Translations under genes and position numbers: made by a program
Notes under the pieces: model-generated
Seen by the model: the letters and a program-made list of their open reading frames with translations, nothing else
Database searches by the model: none
Told to the model about the DNA's origin: nothing
Shown here: positions 48,516 to 58,380 of the stretch, piece after piece
Numbering within the stretch: the stretch's first letter is position 1
How the letters are laid out: every line of letters starts with the position of its first letter
Assembly (NCBI RefSeq): GCF_030813055.1
Contig: NZ_JAUSTW010000004.1
Coordinates: 62,001 to 126,000 of the forward strand
DNA: 64,000 nt
Direction of reading: 5' to 3'
From: Neobacillus ginsengisoli
Lineage (GTDB): Bacteria; Bacillota; Bacilli; Bacillales_B; DSM-18226

Positions 48516-48556
48516 AAAAGCAGATGGTATAGATTTTTTCTATATCAACTGCTTTT
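48516..48556 (-). terminator. Terminator of the rocB-permease operon
   Basis: On the minus strand AAAAGCAG and CTGCTTTT pair, with an inner GATATAG/CTATACC stem, then TTTTTTG. It lies about 120 bp after the permease stop. Confidence 0.75.
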
Positions 48557-48677
48557 CTATTATACCAACTCCAACCGCGCGACCGCTTCACAATGTCCAG
48601 ACTGTGTAAACAATTTCTCTAATTGAACAAACAAAAATTTACTTTTAAAAGAACACTATCATCTTCTTTGTCTTTCA

Positions 48678-50105
48678 TTATTGGGCTTTATCCATTAAAT
48701 TAGATTCATCTGATTGATTTTGAAGATTTTTTTTAATAATCAAATGATAGTAGACATAACAGAAAATAATAAATGGTACGCCGCAATAGATGCCAATTCG
48801 TTGGCTTGGAATGAACATGAGAGAGACTAAAATGAGACCGAATAAGACAAACCCAAGAATAGGAACAATTGGATATAAAGGAGTTTTAAACCGTAACTCT
48901 TTTACATCTCCGCCCTCAGCGATAAAGCGCTTACGAAATAAAAATTGCGAAGCACAAATCGACATCCACACGACGATTGTGATCATTCCTGAAATCGAGA
49001 TCAGCCATAAATAGACCGTTTCTGCCGCTACCACACTCGTAAGTAACGAACACGCTGAAATCGAAATGGTAACCAGTAGCGCATTAAATGGTACCCCTTT
49101 TTTGGATAATTTCGTTAAACGTGCAGGTCCCATCCCACTTTTTGAAAGAGACCACATCATTCTCGATGCTGCATATAAACCGGAATTCGCAACTGATAAA
49201 ACAGCCGTTAAAATGACAAAATTCATGAGATCTGCCGAGTAAGGAATACCGATTTTATCTAATACCGCCACAAATGGACTTTCAACAATACCTGCTTTTT
49301 GATAGGGAAGAATCGCTACTAACACAAACATAGCTAATACAAAGAAAAACAGTGTTCGCCACACAACATTCCGAATGGAACGTGGAAGCGTTTCCCCTGG
49401 ATTTTCACTTTCTCCTGCCGCAATCCCGACAAGTTCAGTCCCTTGAAATGAATAATTGACAAGTACCATTGTAAAAAGTACGGCCAGCAGGCCATTGGGA
49501 AACAAGCCGTATCCCGTTGTGAAATGGGTAAAGAAGGGTGCAGGTTGTCCATTTTTAAAGTGAACAATGCCAAATACAGCCGCAAAACCAATGGCGATAA
49601 ATAAGACAATTGCCGTTACTTTAATACTTGAAAACCAAAATTCTGTTTCGGCATAACTACGTGCAGACAACGCGTTGATTGAAAAGATAATGACTCCAAA
49701 AATCAAACACCACACCCAAATAGGGATATCAGGGAACCATCGTTTCATTAAAAGGCCTGCAGAGGTAAATTCTAACCCGATAGTATTTGCCCAACTAAAC
49801 CAATACAACCATCCGATCATAAACCCGGTAGAAGGCCCTAAAAATTTTGTAGCATATACTTGAAACGATCCGGATTCAGGCATCGCAACTGCCAGTTCAC
49901 CAAGACATAACATAATCAAATACGTTAAGAATCCGCCAATTATATAAGCAAGAATGGCTCCTCCGGGTCCTGCTTGACTAATCGTAAAACCAGAACCTAA
50001 AAATAAACCTGTCCCAATGACCCCACCTAATGCAATCATAAAAAGATGCCTACTTTTCATCGTTCGTCTTAATTCATTTTGGTTATCCTCTATATTTATT
50101 GCCAT
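48678..50105 (-). CDS. Amino acid permease, RocE/RocC-like
   Basis: A 475-aa APC-family transporter with 12 hydrophobic helices. LRRTMKSRHLFMIALGGVIG, GTGLFLGSGFTI, LCLGELAVAMPESGSFQVY, FQGTELVGIAAGESENP and RFKTPLYPIVP match B. subtilis RocE closely over the full length. It should import arginine, ornithine or a related cationic amino acid. The gene follows rocB by 81 bp, supporting an arginine/ornithine link. The ATG at 50105 is preceded by GGGAG; an ATG seven codons earlier is possible. Confidence 0.85.
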   Translation of the reverse strand: MAINIEDNQNELRRTMKSRHLFMIALGGVIGTGLFLGSGFTISQAGPGGAILAYIIGGFLTYLIMLCLGELAVAMPESGSFQVYATKFLGPSTGFMIGWLYWFSWANTIGLEFTSAGLLMKRWFPDIPIWVWCLIFGVIIFSINALSARSYAETEFWFSSIKVTAIVLFIAIGFAAVFGIVHFKNGQPAPFFTHFTTGYGLFPNGLLAVLFTMVLVNYSFQGTELVGIAAGESENPGETLPRSIRNVVWRTLFFFVLAMFVLVAILPYQKAGIVESPFVAVLDKIGIPYSADLMNFVILTAVLSVANSGLYAASRMMWSLSKSGMGPARLTKLSKKGVPFNALLVTISISACSLLTSVVAAETVYLWLISISGMITIVVWMSICASQFLFRKRFIAEGGDVKELRFKTPLYPIVPILGFVLFGLILVSLMFIPSQRIGIYCGVPFIIFCYVYYHLIIKKNLQNQSDESNLMDKAQ

Positions 50106-50186
50106 TGCCTTCTCCCTCTCTTCCAAAACATTCGTTTATATCTACCGTAACTCCTTTGGAACTATCAACCAAATCCTATTTTTTTA

Positions 50187-51875
50187 TCATCTAGATTGCG
50201 TTCTGCATATGGCTGATTGATAACTTTTCAATATATGAACAGATGTTTGTTGTATAAGCTTTGGCAATACATCAAATGTATATGGCTTGTAGACCCGCTC
50301 TGTCCATTTGTGACCATCTTTTCCGTATACGCCCATATTTATAGAAGGAATATTTAATTCGCGAATTTCTTGAAATGGAATCGTACCTATTATTTCCCAT
50401 CCCGGAAAATTTCGAGTAAAGGCTGATAATTCTGCATCCGTTTCATGTATAGATAAAAAGCTCCCATCTGCTAAATAAGGGAAAAACTTTTTGAACGCAA
50501 ATGTTTCTCCCGTTGAGATTCCTACATTTTCAACCGCCTCTTTTACGATCCCAAGTAATTGTTGATCACGTGTACTTTCGTCTTTCAAATAGTTATGCGG
50601 TAAATATGGCGGTGCATAAAAAACAATCACTCTTGCCCGTTGTTCAGGATCTAACTTTTGCAATTCTTCTACTACTTTAAAACACCTCATTCGTAATTCC
50701 AGTTGTTCATACTGTTTAAATGTTTCTTGTATACACGGAGAAGGATCGATTCCTTTGTTTATTAAACCTTCCATGTAATCTTCCAAGCTAACAACTTCAA
50801 TATGCCATGATAGATTTTTCTTCGGTAAATTTGTACGTTTTAAAAACTCTTCATAGTAGCCGGATAGTTGATTTTCTACATAGTCGCAAGCATCTACCGA
50901 AACATGAATCAATTGATCCATCACTTCTTTGGCCGTTTTTTCATAGATAAAATAATTAAAATATAAGTAACTGCTCACAGCCGTTTGGACATTGTAAGCT
51001 TCTTTCGTGTCACGTTGTTGCAAGCAAGATGGAGGTAAAATTAATTCCCCCTCAATATCTTCTGCCAAATTAATGTTATTGTGAATTCTTCTCGTTAGCT
51101 CGGATGCGATTAAGTTGGGATCTATTCCTGCTAATGTATCTCCTACGTGCACTTCACGTCCATATATATAGAAACAAGGCAGCAGCTTTCCTGCGGCTCC
51201 TGTGTAAATGTAACGAGTAGAGTCTCCATCGTATAAAGGTGTGATAAAATCCGTATTAATCGCCGCTAAATAATTTAAATTTTTTTCTTTTTTTAAGCGA
51301 TTTAACTCTTTAGTAGCTGACAGAATGCCTGCATGCTGACTCTCTTCATCAGGGTTTGACATAAATAATAGGTTCCCCGGTAACTGGTTTCTATGTTCTG
51401 TGAAATATAACACATTGGCCAAATGCACCGCGATTCCACTTTGCATATCGACAGATCCTCGCCCAAACATCCATTCACCGGATTGGGCATCTTTTTGAAC
51501 ATCTGTATTAAACTCATAAGTAGAAAAATATTTTACTAGTTTATCTGAATCTAAGGCATGTTCTTTTAAGTGTCCGAAATCTTCTATTCCTACGGTATCC
51601 ATGTGTGCATGAAAGATAAGTGTTTCTTGACTATCACCATTTCCTTTTACAAATGCAAAAATATTTTTCCGACCGAGAGGATCATTGGGAATCAGCTGTT
51701 CCCATACTTGGGAGGGATGTTGTTGAAAATAGGGAAAGCTTAGAAGCGATTCTTTTATAAAATCGGCTACTTCCACTTCTCCGCTTGTTCCGTTAATACT
51801 ATTTATTTTGACAAGTTCACGGGTAAGCATTTCGACTCTTTCAGGCATTTTCATATTGCAAATTCTGTTGTACAT
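50187..51875 (-). CDS. rocB: RocB-like M20 family metallopeptidase
   Basis: A 562-aa protein, the size of B. subtilis RocB (566 aa), of the M20/M25/M40 deacylase family. Zinc and catalytic residues: His and Asp in LIFHAHMDTVG, the bridging Asp in GRGSVDMQSGIAV, the catalytic Glu pair in FMSNPDEESQHAG, and a His in YGKDGHKWTERV near the C-terminus. It probably removes an acyl group from a modified amino acid. RocB is part of the arginine utilisation regulon. The ATG at 51875 lies 7 nt after AAAGGTGG. Confidence 0.88.
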   Translation of the reverse strand: MYNRICNMKMPERVEMLTRELVKINSINGTSGEVEVADFIKESLLSFPYFQQHPSQVWEQLIPNDPLGRKNIFAFVKGNGDSQETLIFHAHMDTVGIEDFGHLKEHALDSDKLVKYFSTYEFNTDVQKDAQSGEWMFGRGSVDMQSGIAVHLANVLYFTEHRNQLPGNLLFMSNPDEESQHAGILSATKELNRLKKEKNLNYLAAINTDFITPLYDGDSTRYIYTGAAGKLLPCFYIYGREVHVGDTLAGIDPNLIASELTRRIHNNINLAEDIEGELILPPSCLQQRDTKEAYNVQTAVSSYLYFNYFIYEKTAKEVMDQLIHVSVDACDYVENQLSGYYEEFLKRTNLPKKNLSWHIEVVSLEDYMEGLINKGIDPSPCIQETFKQYEQLELRMRCFKVVEELQKLDPEQRARVIVFYAPPYLPHNYLKDESTRDQQLLGIVKEAVENVGISTGETFAFKKFFPYLADGSFLSIHETDAELSAFTRNFPGWEIIGTIPFQEIRELNIPSINMGVYGKDGHKWTERVYKPYTFDVLPKLIQQTSVHILKSYQSAICRTQSR

Positions 51876-51911
51876 ACAATTTCCACCTTTCAACTGGTTT
51901 TTGATTTTTAA

Positions 51912-51925
51912 TGTTAGCGCTTTAT
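51912..51925 (-). promoter_or_regulatory. cre-like element upstream of rocB
   Basis: The minus strand reads ATAAAGCGCTAACA, with the core AAAGCGCTAACA intact and two mismatches at one end. It is 37 bp upstream of the rocB start. No obvious -24/-12 SigL promoter was seen. Confidence 0.35.
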
Positions 51926-52035
51926 TTTTTTGAATAACAGATTGATGGTTACCATCATATAAATACCCCTATTTTTACAGGTAAAAACTTAAAAACATTA
52001 ATAAATGTGCATGTTGTATTAAATAGGTATAATAT

Positions 52036-52047
52036 ATGTATACAACG
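52036..52047. promoter_or_regulatory. GntR-type operator half, rocB upstream region
   Basis: ATGTATACAACG contains the palindrome TGTATACA, the core of GntR-subfamily operators, about 160 bp upstream of rocB. It resembles the site before the RraA-type gene at 57091-57100. The rest of 52048-52328 has no gene. Confidence 0.35.
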
Positions 52048-52328
52048 TAAATGAGATTAAGTCAATATTTTCTGAATTTTATGTGCTGATAAAAAATTCT
52101 TTGATAGGACTTAAAATCCACCATCATCGAAATGCTTCGTTCACCCTATCAACCAAATCACGAAAACTGATATTCTTGATTGGAATTATCATGAAGTTTT
52201 GCACTAGTTAAAAACTTAATTATGTATTAAAAAAAAGGTTGTAATGTTAAAATGATAAGTAACTAAATTAAATTTCTTGTTTATGCACTTATTATGTAGT
52301 AATAAAAACTGATCGAAGGATAGATAAT

Positions 52329-52979
52329 ATGGAAAAAATGCCAGCAAAAAAGGGCTTTTTAAAAGACCATGCTTATGAAATGATAAAAAAACTGCTTATG
52401 AACGGTGATTTATCACCTGGAGAATTTCTTTCCGAAGGGTTTTTGAGTGAACAGTTAGGAATGAGTCGTACCCCTATTCGTTCCGCTCTACAGCGTTTAG
52501 AGTATGAAGGTATTGTTCGCATTCATCCAAAGCAGGGCATCTATATTTGCGACGTTTCTGTTCAACAAGTAAATGAAGTCTATGAAATAAGAATGGTTTT
52601 AGAAACATTTGCAATCAGAAAACTTTCCGATAGTATTAATCAACATCAGGTAAAGGAACTAAAAGAAATTTTAAATCAACAAAACGAACAGATAAAAAAT
52701 CAAGATCTGTATTTATCTCTAAAATACGATACGGCATTTCATCTTAAAATTATGGAGTTTATAGGAAATAAACAAATGCTTGAGATGTTTAAAAGTATCG
52801 AAGAAAAACTAAGTTTTTATGGAAAAAAAGTGTTATCAAAAAAAGTTGACCGCTTGAAGGAAACATATGAGGAACATCTTTTAATTTTAACAGAACTGGA
52901 AAAAGGAAATACTGAAGCTGCCGTTCTTCATATGGAAGAGCATATACAAAGAGGTAGAAAAACACTTTTAGGCTCATAA
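52329..52979 (+). CDS. GntR family regulator, FCD (FadR) subfamily
   Basis: A 216-aa regulator. The winged helix occupies residues 10-75 (LSEGFLSEQLGMSRTPIRSA, LQRLEYEGIVRIHPKQGIYI). The all-helical FCD effector domain has the metal-type residues in YDTAFHLKIMEFIGN and a C-terminal HMEEHIQRGRK. Such proteins sense sugar acids or dicarboxylates. It is divergent from rocB and lies 800 bp from the aminotransferase-MFS-RraA operon; a site of the GntR type (TTGTATACAA) before that operon suggests it is a target. CGAAGGATAG precedes the ATG. Confidence 0.88.
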   Translation: MEKMPAKKGFLKDHAYEMIKKLLMNGDLSPGEFLSEGFLSEQLGMSRTPIRSALQRLEYEGIVRIHPKQGIYICDVSVQQVNEVYEIRMVLETFAIRKLSDSINQHQVKELKEILNQQNEQIKNQDLYLSLKYDTAFHLKIMEFIGNKQMLEMFKSIEEKLSFYGKKVLSKKVDRLKETYEEHLLILTELEKGNTEAAVLHMEEHIQRGRKTLLGS

Positions 52980-53105
52980 TTAAAAGTTAGTTCTGTTCTC
53001 AAGTCATGATTTATATCCAGAAAAAATAAAGGTAGAATAAGTGTTTCATTTTTAAATTTATCTCTCAAAGATTTTTTCAGTTTATTTTTTGAAAGGGAAA
53101 TTAAT

Positions 53106-53633
53106 ATGAGTATCCATTATGAAGTTATTTCTGATGATGATATTAGTTGCTTAAAGGATTTATGCAATGAATTAATGTCTTATCAAAAATCTAAATCAAC
53201 GATTCATTCTGAGTTGTTTGATAGTATGAGTTTTGAAACCAGAATGATTCCTTCTGTCAAGAGTGCTAAAAAGAACTATATTCTAGTAGCTAAAGATGAT
53301 AATGAAATTGTGGGATATGTGTATAGCAATATTTCATCAAAGGAAACATATTCTAATGTATTTGCTACTTTTTTTGACCTTGATTCCGTAAAAAATGAGG
53401 ATGTAGGTTGTCTTTCTCAGTTTTATATAAGAGAGGAATATCGAAATAGTGGAATTGGTTCCGTTTTGTTTAATAGGTCTATGGATTGGTTAAGTTCATT
53501 TAAGTCAATAAAAGATTTGTTTATCTTTGTATCAAACGGGAACGATAATGCGTTAAAATTCTATCAAGGTAAAGGCTTCAAAGTTAGTCACCAGATACTT
53601 GATGGGTTTATTACAGTGTTAAGGAATACTTAA
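53106..53633 (+). CDS. GNAT family N-acetyltransferase
   Basis: A 175-aa acetyltransferase. The acetyl-CoA signature is QFYIREEYRNSGIGSVLF (R-x2-G-x-G/A form, with NSGIGS), preceded by the strand ILVAKDDNEIVGYVYS and followed by FVSNGNDNALKFYQGKGF typical of motif B. The substrate cannot be named. Lower GC and codon choice than its neighbours hint at transfer, but this was not measured. AAAGGGAAATTAAT precedes the ATG. Hairpin terminator downstream. Confidence 0.85.
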   Translation: MSIHYEVISDDDISCLKDLCNELMSYQKSKSTIHSELFDSMSFETRMIPSVKSAKKNYILVAKDDNEIVGYVYSNISSKETYSNVFATFFDLDSVKNEDVGCLSQFYIREEYRNSGIGSVLFNRSMDWLSSFKSIKDLFIFVSNGNDNALKFYQGKGFKVSHQILDGFITVLRNT

Positions 53634-53671
53634 TCCCTGAATAAATATATGAGGATCATTTCTCTACTCAA

Positions 53672-53710
53672 ATACAATAGTCCATTCCATTGTGGAATGG
53701 ACTATTGTAT
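53672..53710. terminator. Bidirectional hairpin terminator
   Basis: ATACAATAGTCCATTCCA and its exact complement make an 18-bp stem with a 3-nt loop between convergent genes. CTGTTTTT follows on the plus strand. Confidence 0.8.
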
Positions 53711-53774
53711 CTGTTTTTACCTACCATGCATTCTTTTACTTACCTCTTCCCCTTTAAATTCAAGATATTAAATC

Positions 53775-54959
53775 CTATTGATGGTTTCCCACTACCTTTT
53801 TGATCTTAAGGGAACGTATAAATTGCTCCATTCTATCTAAAGCTATTTTTAGCTTTTCCATAGAAGTTGCATATGAAATTCTCACAAAACCTTCCCCAAA
53901 TTCAGAAAATCCATCACCCGGCACAACTGCAACTTTAGCTTCTTGTAATAGGTTCACGGTAAAATCAAACGAATTCATGTTTGTACTTTTAATGGAAGGA
54001 AAAACATAAAAGGCCCCTTCTGGTTTGACAACATCAAGTCCCATGTTAGTTAATCGTTCACAAACATAATCTCTTCTTTTCCTATATTCGACAACCATAT
54101 AATTGGCATCATTAATTCCATGTGTGAGAGCTTCAATTGCTGCGTACTGGCTTATCGTGCTTGCACAGACGGAATTATAAAGATGTACTTTCAACATTTC
54201 TTCAGATAAATATGCAGGCGCAAAGATAAAACCAATTCTCCACCCTGTCATCGAATGAGACTTAGCCAGGCCGTTAATAACGATCGTTTTTTCCTTCATT
54301 CCTGGAACAGAGGCAATGGAATAATGGTTTTTATCAAAAGTCAGTTCACTGTATATTTCATCTGAAACAACGAAAATATCCTTTTCCTTCAAAAGCCTGG
54401 AAATTTCAATAATGTCTTCTTGATCTAACACGATCCCTAAAGGATTCGATGGAGAGCAAAGAACCAGACAGCGAGTTTTTTTCGTTATTTTCCTTTTAAT
54501 TAACTCTGCATTGATCTTGAATCCATTTTGAGTCACATCTATAAATATTGGTACTGCTCCACACAAACTGATAAGCGGTTCGTACCCTGGATAAATAGGG
54601 GCTGGGAGAAGAACTTCGTCTCCTTCTCTCAAAATAGTACGAAAGGTTGTATCAATTGCTTCTGTTGCTCCGTTAGTAACAATGGTTTCCTTTTCTGCAT
54701 CATAGGAAAGACCATATTTCCGGTGCACAAAGTCACTTGCAGCCTGTCTAAGACTGAGTAAACCAGCATTATGTGTATAGGCCGTTTGATTCTGTCTTAT
54801 TGCTGAAATTCCTGCTTCTTTAATATGCTCCGGAGTAGGAAAATCAGGCTGACCCAGGGTAAGATTAATAGCATCAGGATAAGCGGTAACCATATTGGAA
54901 AATTTTCTAATACTGGGAACCTGAATTTTTGTTACTCTTCTATTGATCGAATTTTCCAT
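53775..54959 (-). CDS. Class I/II PLP aminotransferase, PatA-like
   Basis: A 394-aa aminotransferase of fold type I. SGIRKFSN-like start (VPSIRKFSNMV), NLTLGQPDFPTPEH, TNGATEAIDTTFRTIL, APIYPGYEPLI, SDEIYSELTFD, the PLP Lys in NGLAKSHSMTGWRIGF, and FVRISYATSME. It is strikingly like B. subtilis PatA (N-acetyl-LL-diaminopimelate aminotransferase) but sits third in an operon with an organic-acid type MFS carrier and an RraA-like protein. A catabolic transamination of an imported compound is therefore as likely as lysine synthesis. Confidence 0.85.
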   Translation of the reverse strand: MENSINRRVTKIQVPSIRKFSNMVTAYPDAINLTLGQPDFPTPEHIKEAGISAIRQNQTAYTHNAGLLSLRQAASDFVHRKYGLSYDAEKETIVTNGATEAIDTTFRTILREGDEVLLPAPIYPGYEPLISLCGAVPIFIDVTQNGFKINAELIKRKITKKTRCLVLCSPSNPLGIVLDQEDIIEISRLLKEKDIFVVSDEIYSELTFDKNHYSIASVPGMKEKTIVINGLAKSHSMTGWRIGFIFAPAYLSEEMLKVHLYNSVCASTISQYAAIEALTHGINDANYMVVEYRKRRDYVCERLTNMGLDVVKPEGAFYVFPSIKSTNMNSFDFTVNLLQEAKVAVVPGDGFSEFGEGFVRISYATSMEKLKIALDRMEQFIRSLKIKKVVGNHQ

Positions 54960-54999
54960 TTTTCTCTCCTTTTTAGTTTTACATTCTATTAATGGTTTC

Positions 55000-56310
55000 C
55001 TATTTATTTTCCAATGAAACTAACGGACGGTCCGGCTTAATCAAGAACCATAACAAGCCTGCAAATACGACAGGAATAATGTTGATTAAAAGAGTGGTAT
55101 TCCACCCCATTTCTTGTGCAAACCATCCACAGAGAATTGGAGATGTGATCCCTCCAATGGATCCCCATGTATTCATCCAACCACTGACGGACCCTGAGAA
55201 TTCTTGACCCAAGTCGTTTGCTAATGCCCATGAAGCAACGATAGGAAGTCCTAGCGCACCGAGTGCAACTGTTAACCAGACAACGTTTGACCAAGGACTA
55301 CCGGAGTAAGCAGCTAGATATAGTCCTAAAATGAAAAAGATGAACCCGACTATGGCCATACCTCCGCGGGCAATCATTCGCGAGTTTGTTTTTTGTAGGA
55401 TTTTGTCTGAAACAGCACCACCGATTAGAACTGAAAAACAGATAGCTAACCAAGGAAAACTTGCGGCAAATCCCATTTCTTTTAAGGAAAAATTACGAAC
55501 TTCAATTAAATAGGTGGGTAACCATGTTAAAAAGAAAGTGTTCATATAAATCACAACAAGATATTGTACACCTACTGCCCAAAATCGGTAATTTCTTAAA
55601 TACTGCTTCCAAGGCGCTGATTTTTTCTGACTATTCGAAATACTGCGATTTTCAATAATAAGCATTTTTTCACCTTCGGAAATCCATGGGTGTTGTTCCG
55701 GCTTGTCCCGTCCGACAAAATACCAAACCAATGCAACGGCAACACCCATAATACCAAAAATATAAAATACTCCGTGCCAACCAAACCATACCATAATGGC
55801 TACTGATATCCCGGGTGCAATAACCGGTCCGAAGAATGAACCAGCCAACAACGCACTGGAAGCACGACCCTTTTCATGCTTTTGAAACCAGTAAGAGTTG
55901 AAAACAGCATTCCCCGGATACATGGGCCCTTCACCTGCTCCAAAGAAAAATCTTACAATGCACAATACTATATAATTGGAAGTGACAGCTGTTAATGATG
56001 TAAATATCGACCACCATGTAACCGCTACGGTTACAATTTTCCGTGCTCCATACTTTTCGGCTAACAGTCCCCCAGGAATTTGCGCAAAACAATACCCTAA
56101 ATAAAAGAGTGATGATAATAGTCCAAATTCAACTTTATTCATTCCTAATTCTTTCATCATAGGAATAGCTACAATTGAAATATTAGAACGATCCATGTAA
56201 GCAATAAAGCCAACGATGAAAAAAATAACAGCAAGTCCCCAACGCAACCCTATTTTCTTTTCTTTTGTTGGTAACATTTCCAATTGTTTTCCATCTGCTA
56301 ATCTTCCCAT
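55000..56310 (-). CDS. MFS transporter, anion:cation symporter (ACS) family
   Basis: A 436-aa MFS protein of the hexuronate/galactarate/phthalate type. RWGLAVIFFIVGFIAYMDRS, AQIPGGLLAEKYGARKIV, FFFGAGEGPMYPGN and the central loop RDKPEQHPWISEGE are family marks. These carriers import organic anions such as sugar acids. I chose the ATG at 56310 after AAGGGAGTG with 6 nt; the frame extends 48 codons upstream without a ribosome binding site. Flanked by the RraA gene (62 bp) and the aminotransferase (41 bp): one operon. Confidence 0.88.
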   Translation of the reverse strand: MGRLADGKQLEMLPTKEKKIGLRWGLAVIFFIVGFIAYMDRSNISIVAIPMMKELGMNKVEFGLLSSLFYLGYCFAQIPGGLLAEKYGARKIVTVAVTWWSIFTSLTAVTSNYIVLCIVRFFFGAGEGPMYPGNAVFNSYWFQKHEKGRASSALLAGSFFGPVIAPGISVAIMVWFGWHGVFYIFGIMGVAVALVWYFVGRDKPEQHPWISEGEKMLIIENRSISNSQKKSAPWKQYLRNYRFWAVGVQYLVVIYMNTFFLTWLPTYLIEVRNFSLKEMGFAASFPWLAICFSVLIGGAVSDKILQKTNSRMIARGGMAIVGFIFFILGLYLAAYSGSPWSNVVWLTVALGALGLPIVASWALANDLGQEFSGSVSGWMNTWGSIGGITSPILCGWFAQEMGWNTTLLINIIPVVFAGLLWFLIKPDRPLVSLENK

Positions 56311-56371
56311 AATAGCCACTCCCTTTTTTAGGATAAATCGTAGAAAAACAGTATAAAAAAATAGTAAATCA

Positions 56372-57064
56372 TTATATCTTCTCTTTAATACTAGTTGATT
56401 TTTTCTCCATTTTATCCCATAGTGGATCGAAACGGCGTAGATAATTCTCTGCACCTATCTGTTCTAAATCTTGACGGCGTTTTTCATCTGCTTCTTGTTC
56501 ATTTTTTCCGATTTCCAGATAGGCTATTGCTTCTTTTTTTGGAACCACTAACAAGCCATCATTGCTTCCGACAATAATATCACCGGGGTTTATAATACAA
56601 CCTGAAATGGAAACTGGAACGTTAACATCTCCACCAAGACTGTAGACTTTGGTTGTTAAAGGGGAAACAGCATAAGAAAAGACTTTAAATTGTAAATCAA
56701 TGATCATTTTGGTATCGGTAACCGGACCGTTAATAATGGCAGCAATTGCTCCTTTTTCCATAGCTAGTTTAGTTGTAATCTCCCCCCAGCATGCAAAACG
56801 TTCCTCTTCATTCATATCAACCACAACAACATCACCAGGTTGCACAAAATCTAAAGCCTTGTTGACTAATAAACCATCATTTGGAGGAATTCTTACCGTA
56901 ACTGCCGGTCCTGCAAAATTTCCCTCAATTAGAAATAGCGGTTTAATTTTTCTTGCACTAATTAATTGGAAATTGATACTGTGCCCGAAATCACTTGGTG
57001 AAATAGCTCCCAATTTCTTGATCACTTGAGGATCTGGTCTTTGAATTTCAGAAATAATCTTCAT
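56372..57064 (-). CDS. RraA/HMG-aldolase family protein with altered active site
   Basis: A 230-aa protein of the RraA-like fold (PF03737), which includes class II pyruvate aldolases acting on 4-hydroxy-4-methyl-2-oxoglutarate and the RNase E inhibitor RraA. GDVVVVDMNEEERFACWGEI, AAIINGPVTDTKMI and VNPGD-like IINPGDIIVGSNDGLLVVP are visible. In family members with aldolase activity the second motif reads xRD; here Thr replaces Arg (PVTD). Activity may be changed. It starts an operon with an ACS carrier and an aminotransferase, and a GntR-type operator lies 27 bp upstream. Confidence 0.8.
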   Translation of the reverse strand: MKIISEIQRPDPQVIKKLGAISPSDFGHSINFQLISARKIKPLFLIEGNFAGPAVTVRIPPNDGLLVNKALDFVQPGDVVVVDMNEEERFACWGEITTKLAMEKGAIAAIINGPVTDTKMIIDLQFKVFSYAVSPLTTKVYSLGGDVNVPVSISGCIINPGDIIVGSNDGLLVVPKKEAIAYLEIGKNEQEADEKRRQDLEQIGAENYLRRFDPLWDKMEKKSTSIKEKI

Positions 57065-57088
57065 CGGCTAATTTTTACCCCTTTCTTC

Positions 57089-57104
57089 TGTTGTATACAA
57101 GTAC
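57089..57104. promoter_or_regulatory. GntR-type operator upstream of the RraA-MFS-aminotransferase operon
   Basis: TGTTGTATACAAGTAC contains the perfect palindrome TTGTATACAA. It resembles the B. subtilis GntR operator core (CTTGTATACAAG). It sits where RNA polymerase would bind, 27 bp from the start codon. The stretch 57105-57330 shows no gene. Confidence 0.55.
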
Positions 57105-57333
57105 AAATACATTATATATACAAGAAAGATTAATTGTAAATACTATTATGAAAATTTAGTGAAATTTCAGATTTCGACAAAAACCTCTTAAATTCATTAT
57201 CGAAACCGATGCATAAAATTTCCCATAAATATAACATTTAATTAAATATGGAAGCATACTCTTCAATTTAAGGGGGGTTTATGCAAAAGGAATTTTCAAA
57301 TAACAATTCCTCAAAAGCTAAATGTATTTATAA

Positions 57334-57364
57334 AAAAAGCCATCCATGAATCGGATGGCTTTTT
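57334..57364 (-). terminator. Terminator of the LLM oxidoreductase gene
   Basis: AAAAAGCCATCC and GGATGGCTTTTT form a 12-bp stem with a 7-nt loop. On the minus strand more T residues follow (TTTTTTTATA). Confidence 0.9.
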
Positions 57365-57378
57365 CACATGCTGTATGG

Positions 57379-58380
57379 TTATTTCCCATCCACCACTTCT
57401 TTCAATATTTCAAACGAACGTTTTTGTTTTTCAGGATCAAAAATATAAGACACAGCCATGATTTCATCTACAGCATAGATTTCTTGGAACCGTGTTAATT
57501 GCTGGCGGATTGTTTCTTTGCTTCCCAACAATGTCACACTTGACATCGATGACGCCATTTCTTTTTCCATTGGGTTCCACAGCTCGTCCATGTTTTCTAC
57601 AGGCGGCCGTAACGGATTTTGCGAACCGCGTACGACATTCAGGAAGAATTGATGCTTCGTTGTTGATAAATAGTGCGCCTCTTCATCGGTTTCCGCAGCA
57701 ATGACATTTAAACAAACCATCATATACGGACGGTCCAAGTATTCAGACGGCTGAAACTGTTTACGATAAATCGAAATCGCTTCCTCCATGAATCTTGGTG
57801 CAAAATGGGAAGCAAATACATACGGCAGACCCAAACTGGCCGCTAAATAAGCGGAATCTGTGGACGAACCTAGAATATAAACAGGAATATTCGTGCCGAC
57901 ACCGGGATGGGCCTTCACATAGCCTTGTTGCTCCTCCGATCCGAAATACGTAAGCAAGGCCTTGACATCCTCAGGAAATGTATAAACAGAATCAGCTTTT
58001 GATCGTCTTAGGGCATTAGCGGTCATCATATCAGTACCGGGAGCGCGGCCAAGACCTAATTCCACACGATCGGGATAAATTGTTGCCATTGTGCCAAATT
58101 GTTCGGCGACAACTAAAGGAGAATGGTTTGGCAGCATGATTCCGCCTGAACCGACACGAATCTGGTTAGTATGTTCTAACGTGTGTTTTATTAATATAGA
58201 TGTTGCTGAGCTGACAAGTGTCGGAGTATTATGATGCTCGGCAATCCAATATCGTTGATACCCCATTTTCTCTGCCGCTTGCGCAAGCTCCACCATTGCC
58301 TCAATGGCTTGTTTAGCAGTCTGTCCTTCACGTATTGGGGCTAAATTTAAAACCGATACAGGTATATGAATAGTTGCCAT
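57379..58380 (-). CDS. LLM-class flavin-dependent oxidoreductase (luciferase-like)
   Basis: A 333-aa bacterial-luciferase-like TIM barrel. [63 protein letters not shown], and the flavin-site [20 protein letters not shown] match the single-component MsnO8/LLM subfamily typical of bacilli (YvbT/YceB kind). The substrate is unknown. AAAGGA precedes the ATG. Alone with its own terminator. Confidence 0.88.
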   Translation of the reverse strand: MATIHIPVSVLNLAPIREGQTAKQAIEAMVELAQAAEKMGYQRYWIAEHHNTPTLVSSATSILIKHTLEHTNQIRVGSGGIMLPNHSPLVVAEQFGTMATIYPDRVELGLGRAPGTDMMTANALRRSKADSVYTFPEDVKALLTYFGSEEQQGYVKAHPGVGTNIPVYILGSSTDSAYLAASLGLPYVFASHFAPRFMEEAISIYRKQFQPSEYLDRPYMMVCLNVIAAETDEEAHYLSTTKHQFFLNVVRGSQNPLRPPVENMDELWNPMEKEMASSMSSVTLLGSKETIRQQLTRFQEIYAVDEIMAVSYIFDPEKQKRSFEILKEVVDGK

